DNA from: Gigaspora margarita
Taxonomy: Eukaryota; Glomeromycota; Glomeromycetes; Diversisporales; Gigasporaceae
DNA: 64,000 nt
Assembly (NCBI GenBank): GCA_009809945.1
Contig: WTPW01000859.1
Location: 135,956 to 199,955 of the forward strand
Direction of reading: 5' to 3'
Shown here: in pieces, positions 58,553 to 64,000 of the stretch
How the letters are laid out: each line of letters starts with the position of its first letter
Position numbering within the stretch: the stretch's first letter is position 1
Notes under the pieces: model-generated
What the model saw: only the letters and a program-made list of their open reading frames with translations
Told to the model about the DNA's origin: nothing
The model's database searches: none
Made by a program: the position numbers and the translations under genes

Positions 58553-59457
58553 GGGGGCTTCCAGAAATTATGTAATTTTTTAGTGGGTGGGTGGGGTCCC
58601 GAAAATATCAGGTTATAATTATAATTCTGGTCAAAATTTTATAATTCTGGCCAAAAGTATAAAATTATAAAATTATTAATAACTATTGCTCTGCTGGACC
58701 AATTTAGATAATTTAACTACCAAAATTTTCATCCCACTACGATGATTCTAACAAGCCCAAAATTGTTAAAATCTAATCACAGGCCCAAGATCATTCAACT
58801 TTTGTGTAATTTTAATAGTGATTTTTTAGAATCACTAAGTAAATATCTTTAATATTGAATAACTTTTGATCCACTGGCCCATTTTGGATGATTTAACTAC
58901 CAAATGTTCGTCTCAGTGAGACGATTCTAACAAGCCCAAAATCGCTAAATTCTAATCACAGGATTCCAAGATCGATAAAGATTTGTATTGTTAAACAAAC
59001 TATAAAATCTTTATTGATCTTGGAATTCTGTGATTAGAATTTAGCGATTTTGGGCTTGTTAGAATCGTCTCACTGAGACAAACATTTTGGTAGTTAAATC
59101 ATCCAAAACGGGCTGGTGGATCAAAAGTTATTCAATATTAAAAATATTTAATTAGTGATTCTAAAAAATCACTATTAAAATTACACAAAAGTTGAACGAT
59201 CTTAGGACCCTGTGCTTAGATTTTAACGATTTTGGGCTTGTTAGAATTGTCTCAGTGAGACGAACATTTTGGTAGTTAAATCATCTAAATTGGTCCAATA
59301 GAGCAATAGTTATTATCAATTTCATAAATTGAACATATAAATAAATTTTAAAAAATATAAAATTTGATTGGCTAATAGAGTATCAGGTGTGGGTGGGTAG
59401 GGTAAAATTTTGAAATTTATTAGTAACAAAAATATTACGTAATTTCTGGAAGCCCCC
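58553..59457. mobile_element. 905-bp PIF/Harbinger-like palindrome, copy 1
   Basis: Inverted termini GGGGGCTTCCAGAAATTA, flanked by TTA at 58550-58552 and 59458-59460. The arms are each about 430 bp and nearly complementary, centred near 59000. Each arm has two blocks built around ATTCTAACAAGCCCAAAAT next to a GTCTCAGTGAGAC core. No transposase frame. Confidence 0.93.
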
Positions 59458-59893
59458 TTAATAGTTCTATGTGTTTATTATAGTGTACTTGTCTAATTAT
59501 TTCATTTTGAGAGTATGTAGCTTCTTGTACTAAATCGTTTAGTACATCTCTTTGATTCCATGCTAGTATTCTTGCAAATTGTTCTTTTGTTATAGTTACT
59601 GCAGGACTTGTATCTCTTTATATTCTTTCTTAATTTTTTTAATTTTTTTTCTTTGCTTATAGATTGTTCTATCATTGGTATCTGCTAATCCTTTTAGATA
59701 CTTATATACTATTTCTCTTTTTGATTCAGTATTTCTTGGTATTTTTACTTTTAGTATTTCTTTAGCATTTTTGAGATTGTCTTTTATTTGTTCTTCAGTC
59801 ATTAAAAAAGTATAGTTAAATCAATTTTCTATTCGATTTAATCTTTCTTTAAGGGGATTCCAGAAATTATGTAATTTTTTGGTAGGTATGGGG

Positions 59894-61749
59894 TAGTGTT
59901 CCACAGATCTGATCCAAGGACCCAAATCTAATCTGGATCTGGTGTTCAGATCAGATCCGGATCCATGATTTATAATTGCTACCGAATTTGGATCCATATT
60001 GTGATCTAATCCAGTAGATCTGGTTGGATTCATTCATTCTGATTGGCTTATTCTTATATTATTTAAATGAATGCTTTTTTTCTATAAAAGAAGCCTTCTA
60101 AGTTTTCTAAAACTACTAAGTTTTTTATGCCTTTAAAGTTTTCTGGGCCTTTAAGCTTTCAATGATAACAATTAACAATTATAATAAAAAGGGACATTAT
60201 GATAAATTTTAAATTTTAGAGTTTTTTTGTTTTTTTTTTTGTTTTTTTTTTTTATACTATATATTTTTTTTTCAGTTTTTTTAAAAGTCGTCGCTGGAGC
60301 CTCAATGAAATCGTCATTGGAGCCGTTGTTGGAGCCTTGAAACTGTCGTGAAGTTGAGTTTGGGCCATGGATTCCTTGATCTTGTAGTAATTCAAAAGGC
60401 TTTTTTTTCTTTTAAAATTCTTCGTATTTTGGTGTATCTTATACACGCATTTCTGTGAATCTTCTAGTAAGTTCTGCTTATCATTTTTCAGCAGGTTCTT
60501 TAGCAAGTTTGTCATTTTTGGTAGGTTCTTTCAGTAAGTTGTTTGCCATTTTTTGGCTGGTTCTTTGCAAGCTTTTTGTCATTTTTCAGTTAATTTTTTG
60601 TAAGTTCGTTATGGGTTCTTTCACTGATTTTTAGTGGATTTTTTTTGTGTTCTTTCATAAGTTTGTTGTTGTTCAGTAAATTTTTTGATGATTTTTTGTA
60701 AGTTCTTTAGTATGTTTTTCATTGTTTTTGGCAGGTTTTTTTAGCAATTTAGTCATTTTCAAAGAAATAGTTGTGAATACTTCATGGCTCTTATATAAGT
60801 TCATCATTTCAGGTGATGCTTCCAGTAAATTCTTCATCGATTTTGGTGGGTTCATTAGTAAGTTCTTTATGAGTTCTTTATGTAAGTGTGTTGCTTCATC
60901 ATTTTTATTTTCTGTTCATGCTTTTTTTTTGCTGTTTTCATCACGATTTCTGTCCTGTTGTTGCCTTATTTCTTCTATTTTGTTCCCATTTTCTTCTGCT
61001 TTATTCATCATTTTTCTTGTCATTTTCATCCTACTAAAAAAAAAATATTAAAATAAATAAAAAAACATAAAAAAAAATAAATAATAAAAAGAAATAAATA
61101 AAAAAAAATAAAAAAAACTTAATAAAAAAAAAAGTATTAATGCTCTTGATTGGCATGGTGACAGGTTGCCACAAACTAAAGCTCTTAAAAAAATATTATC
61201 ATATTAAAAAAATATCATAATAATTAAAAATGATTAGGTCATGCAAAGTTAATTTTTCATTTTTTATAACCTGCTGACCCAATTTTTCCAAAAAATTTTT
61301 TTAAATTCTTATTGTGCCAATTATTCCATTTTTACCATTTAATTTTTTTCTCTGGTATCATCTGATACTGACCTTAATTTTCTGTAATTACCTAATAGGT
61401 TGATAAAAAAAAGACAAAATTTTCTGATTCTATATTATGCAAACCCAATAATTAACTTTGTGTGATCTTAGATATGAATATGGATTAATTTAGACCAGTA
61501 AAGTTAATTTATAAAAAAAAAAATCTGACCTGCCACCAGAATTTTGAAACACCAGATTATGCAAAATGAAAAATTAACTTTGCATGGCCTTATACATATT
61601 TTAAAAAAAAGCATTACCTATTATCAGATCCGGATTCAGATCCGAATCTTTCTTATTCAAATCCAAATTTTGACTTGAATTCGATCCAGTTTTCAGATCG
61701 GATCTGGATCTCTAAAAATATCTACTAATCCATTCTATGCGAAACTCTA
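59894..61749. mobile_element. 1.86-kb hAT-like non-autonomous element, nested
   Basis: Termini TAGTGTTCCACA and, inverted, TAGAGTTTCGCA. The 8-bp duplications are GTATGGGG (59886-59893) and GTGTGGGG (61750-61757), one mismatch. Copy 1 of the host palindrome supplies the empty site near 58592. Both subterminal regions are full of AGATCCGGATC/GATCTGGATC boxes. The middle has a degenerate minisatellite (GGTTCTTTAGCAAGTTTGTC-like, about 60440-60860), an A-rich tract and a nested MITE. Open frames across the minisatellite (Lys/Leu/Asn-rich) are not credible proteins. Confidence 0.92.
61235..61590. mobile_element. 356-bp MITE, fourth nesting level
   Basis: Inverted termini AGGYCATGCAAAGTTAAT, with arms continuing through TTTTTCATTTT. 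An inner related box (AACTTTGTGTGATCTTAG) occurs near 61454. TA-type duplication is possible but not exact. It lies inside the hAT-like element 59894-61749. Confidence 0.8.
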
Positions 61750-63538
61750 GTGTGGGGTCCCGAAAATATCAGGTTACAATTATAATTCTGATCAAATTTT
61801 TATAATTCTGGCCAAATGTATAAAACTATAAAATTATTAATAACTATTGCTCTACTAGGCCAATTTAGATGATTTAACTATAAAATGTTCGTCTCACTGA
61901 GACGATTCTAACAAGCCCAAAATCATTAAAATCTAATCACAGGGTCCCAAGATCATTCAACTTTTGTGTAATTTTAATAGTGATTTTTTAGAAGCACTAA
62001 ACAAATTTTTTAATATTGAATAACTTTTGATCCACTGGCCCATTTTGGATGATTTAACTACCAAAATGTTTGTCTCAGTGAGATGATTCTAACAAGCCCA
62101 AAATTGCTAAATTCTAATCACAGAATTCCAAAATCAATAAAGATTTGTATTGTTAGACAAACAATAAAATCTTTATTGCCTGTGATTAGAATTTAGCAAT
62201 TTTGGATTTGTTAAAATCATCTCACTGAGACAAACATTTTGGTAGTTAAATTATCCAAAATGGGCCAGTGGATCAAAGTTATTCAATATTAAAGAAATTT
62301 ACTTAGTGATTCTAAAAAATCACTATTAAAATTACACAAAAGTTGAATGATCTTGGGATTCTGTGATTAAATTATAACAATTTTGAGCTTGTTAGAATCA
62401 TCTTAGTAAGACAAACATTTTGGTAGTTAAATCATCTAAATTGGTCTAGTAGAGCAATAGTTATTATCAATTTCATAAATTAAAACATATGAATAAATTT
62501 TAAAAAATATAAAATTGATTGGCTAATAAAGTATCAGGTGTAAGTGGGTGGAGTAAAATTTTAAAAATTAGTAACAAAATATTATGTAATTTCTGGAAGC
62601 CCCCTAAGATACTTAAATTTTTCTGTTATTTTTGGATCTTTAAATTCATCAACTTTCTTTATTTCTTGCTCCCAATTAGATAGTTTTTGTCTGATTACAG
62701 TTCCAAGTTTAGGCTATAAAGTTGTTTCAGATCCTTTTGCTTGTTCTGTTGAGTTATTAGAGTTAGAGTTAGGGTTAGATAATATATTTTTACCTTTAGC
62801 TTGTTTTTTTAGTTTGTTTTTTAGCTTCTTTTTTTTCTTTTTTTTTAGTGTATTCTGGAAATAATGCTTCTTCAAATTGATCTAATGTTTCATTAATATT
62901 AGTGATTAATGTTTGATTTAATTGTTTTTGCTCTTAATTTTGTGATTGTTCTCTATGAACACTTAATGCCATTCCTTGCAATTGTTGTACCAAATTATTT
63001 ATTTTGGGATCCTCAAATGTCATTCCATATGGTATATGGATTCTATCATCTTGTGATATCTTAAGTTTTTCTTCTTCTTTTTCTTTTACCTATCTCTTTC
63101 AATCTTTATCGATTTCTTCAATTTTATCTTTCGCATATTTTCTTAATATTTGTACTTCTTGTATTTGTGCTATTTGGTTTTCTGATTCAGTATTTGGTGT
63201 TTCTAGTATTAAGCAAGAGACCTCTTTATGCCTTGCAATATATTCAAATATATCTTGTATTATAGTACTTGTTGGATCCAATATATGTGCATGTTTATCC
63301 ATTCTATTACTATATATAGCTTCTTTCGAACTTTCATTTGCATGTATAACTTGTATATCTTGTTTGTACAGTACGGGACAGTAAAAGACATCCAATCTAT
63401 GCATATAGGCACCAATTTTGGGTGCTTACATAATTAATTCTGATTGGCTAATTTTTGTGCAATCGATTTTGATTGGCTAAAAACCTATATATATTTTCTT
63501 TTTTTTCTATATTAAACGCTAATTTTTTGAACTCCATC

Positions 63539-64000
63539 GGCAAATTTTATATATAGATATATATCGATTACTAACCGGTAAGATATATATCAATGATCAA
63601 CACCCCTGCCAATTATTATCGATAGTGATAGTAATCGATATATATCCAGTTAATCGATATATATCTACTAGATATATATTGATTAACAGATATATATCGA
63701 TAATTAACACCCCTGCCGATTATTATCAATAGAGATAGTAATCGATATATATCTAATATGATATCAATTAATAAATTATTATATTCACATAATCATGCTC
63801 GCAAGGTTTCGCAATTTATTATAAATTTATTTTTTTTATTTATTATTATTATATATTATATTTTAAATTAAAAAATCAATATTTGCAAGTTTTCGCAATT
63901 TAATATAAAAATTATTTATTTATTATTATTATATATTATATTATATTACATATTTTTATTATATATTATTATAAAAAAAAAATAAAAAACCAAAAAAAAA
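63539..64000. mobile_element. composite dispersed repeat, copy 3 (runs off the window)
   Basis: Same start and same GATATATATCGATTA/CAACACCCCTGCC arrangement as 2936-3480, but lacking the 250-bp MITE present there (empty site at about 63650-63670). It continues into the same TA-rich and A-rich interior and is cut by the end of the window. Confidence 0.88.

Larger units (their letters stand above)
59853..62604. mobile_element. PIF/Harbinger-like palindrome, copy 2, split by nested element
   Basis: Left end GGGGATTCCAGAAATTATG (59853), right end the complement of GGGGGCTTCCAGAAATTA (62604), flanked by TAA at 59850-59852 and 62605-62607. After the first 41 bp it is interrupted by the hAT-like element 59894-61749 and resumes at about 61750 with the same sequence as copy 1 (GGGGTCCCGAAAATATCAGG). 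About 890 bp without the insert. Confidence 0.93.
55330..63404 (-). pseudogene. LTR-type retroelement polyprotein, decayed, four insertions
   Basis: Read from ATG 63404 downwards: a Gln/Glu/Lys-rich N-terminal part (62608-63404), then coiled-coil-like Lys/Glu-rich segments (59490-59850 and 58080-58262), a middle part including 57048-57494 (PEYLANQEIVIEPG), and reverse transcriptase. RT landmarks: KKDGTKRIAIDNKNLN (about 56590-56640), TTIDLKSTYWQLKMHEDS (56450-56505) and the YxDD box decayed to YMDN (about 55995-56010). An RNase H-linked stretch follows (WTTQYQEAIKKLKEEM and NDSQEAIEAILYQ, 55490-55690). This order is that of Ty3/gypsy-like pol. No integrase, protease active site or LTRs were found. 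Many stops. Four elements interrupt it (56023, 58263, 58553 and 59853), and the frame continues on their far sides. Confidence 0.75.

Noticed and set aside
59821..60033. 70-codon minus-strand frame (Ser/Asp/Pro/Gly-rich)
   Set aside because: It spans the junction of a palindrome end and the AGATCCGGATC boxes of the hAT-like element; composition comes from the boxes.
60252..61051. Lys/Asn/Leu-rich or Phe/Ser-rich frames
   Set aside because: Generated by the degenerate minisatellite and A-rich tract; no start, domain or conserved pattern.
1..64000. tRNA, rRNA, riboswitch, ribosome-binding sites, operons, rho-independent terminators
   Set aside because: None recognised. The DNA is eukaryotic in character, and the many hairpins belong to transposable elements.

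Overview
The window looks like a repeat-dense stretch of a very AT-rich fungal nuclear genome, most likely an arbuscular mycorrhizal fungus (Glomeromycotina). That placement is an inference from the AT richness, short AT-rich introns with GTAAGT/TAG signals, a degenerate multi-copy gene with a GHGYH-type zinc-binding C-terminus, BED/hAT transposase remains, an EN-RT-RNase H LINE and many miniature transposons. No rRNA, tRNA, operon, CRISPR array or other prokaryotic feature was seen.

Most interesting locus (10.85-13.76 kb, minus strand): what first looks like an AT satellite reads as a gene whose 3' half is cut into single-codon micro-exons. At least 25 near-identical intron-like units (donor GTAAGT or GTGAGT, acceptor usually TTAG) are separated by 3 nt, with three exceptions of 6, 15 and 15 nt. 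All exon lengths are multiples of three and all introns are phase 1. Joined in the frame fixed by two ordinary upstream exons, the micro-exons read as a Cys/Asp/Tyr-rich peptide containing CLDDDCTWYYDENGEYCG, with one TAA in the 6-nt exon. I know of no described gene with a run of 3-nt exons this long.

Layout. 0-5.6 kb: miniature elements and a dispersed composite repeat ending in an assembly gap. 6.0-8.25 kb: hAT transposase pseudogene (minus). 8.4-10.2 kb: a 288-bp satellite and hAT-like termini. 10.8-13.8 kb: the micro-exon gene. 13.9-17.4 kb: nested miniature elements. 18.5-19.6 kb: leucine-rich-repeat pseudogene. 22.7-26.3 kb: decayed multi-exon gene (minus) carrying two inserted elements. 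27.5-44.4 kb: composite repeats, palindromes, a 22-bp minisatellite and nested Tc1/mariner-like and hAT-like elements. 44.4-53.7 kb: a complete but decayed 9.3-kb LINE with a 15-bp target-site duplication. 55.3-63.4 kb: a decayed LTR-type retroelement polyprotein (minus) hit by four independent insertions, one of which is nested to four levels. 63.5-64.0 kb: a second copy of the composite repeat seen at 2.9 kb.

Transposon biology dominates. Target-site duplications legible in the sequence give TA (Tc1/mariner-like), TTA/TAA (PIF/Harbinger-like) and 8-bp (hAT-like) groups, and several insertions can be read against an empty site or a reading frame that becomes continuous when the element is skipped.
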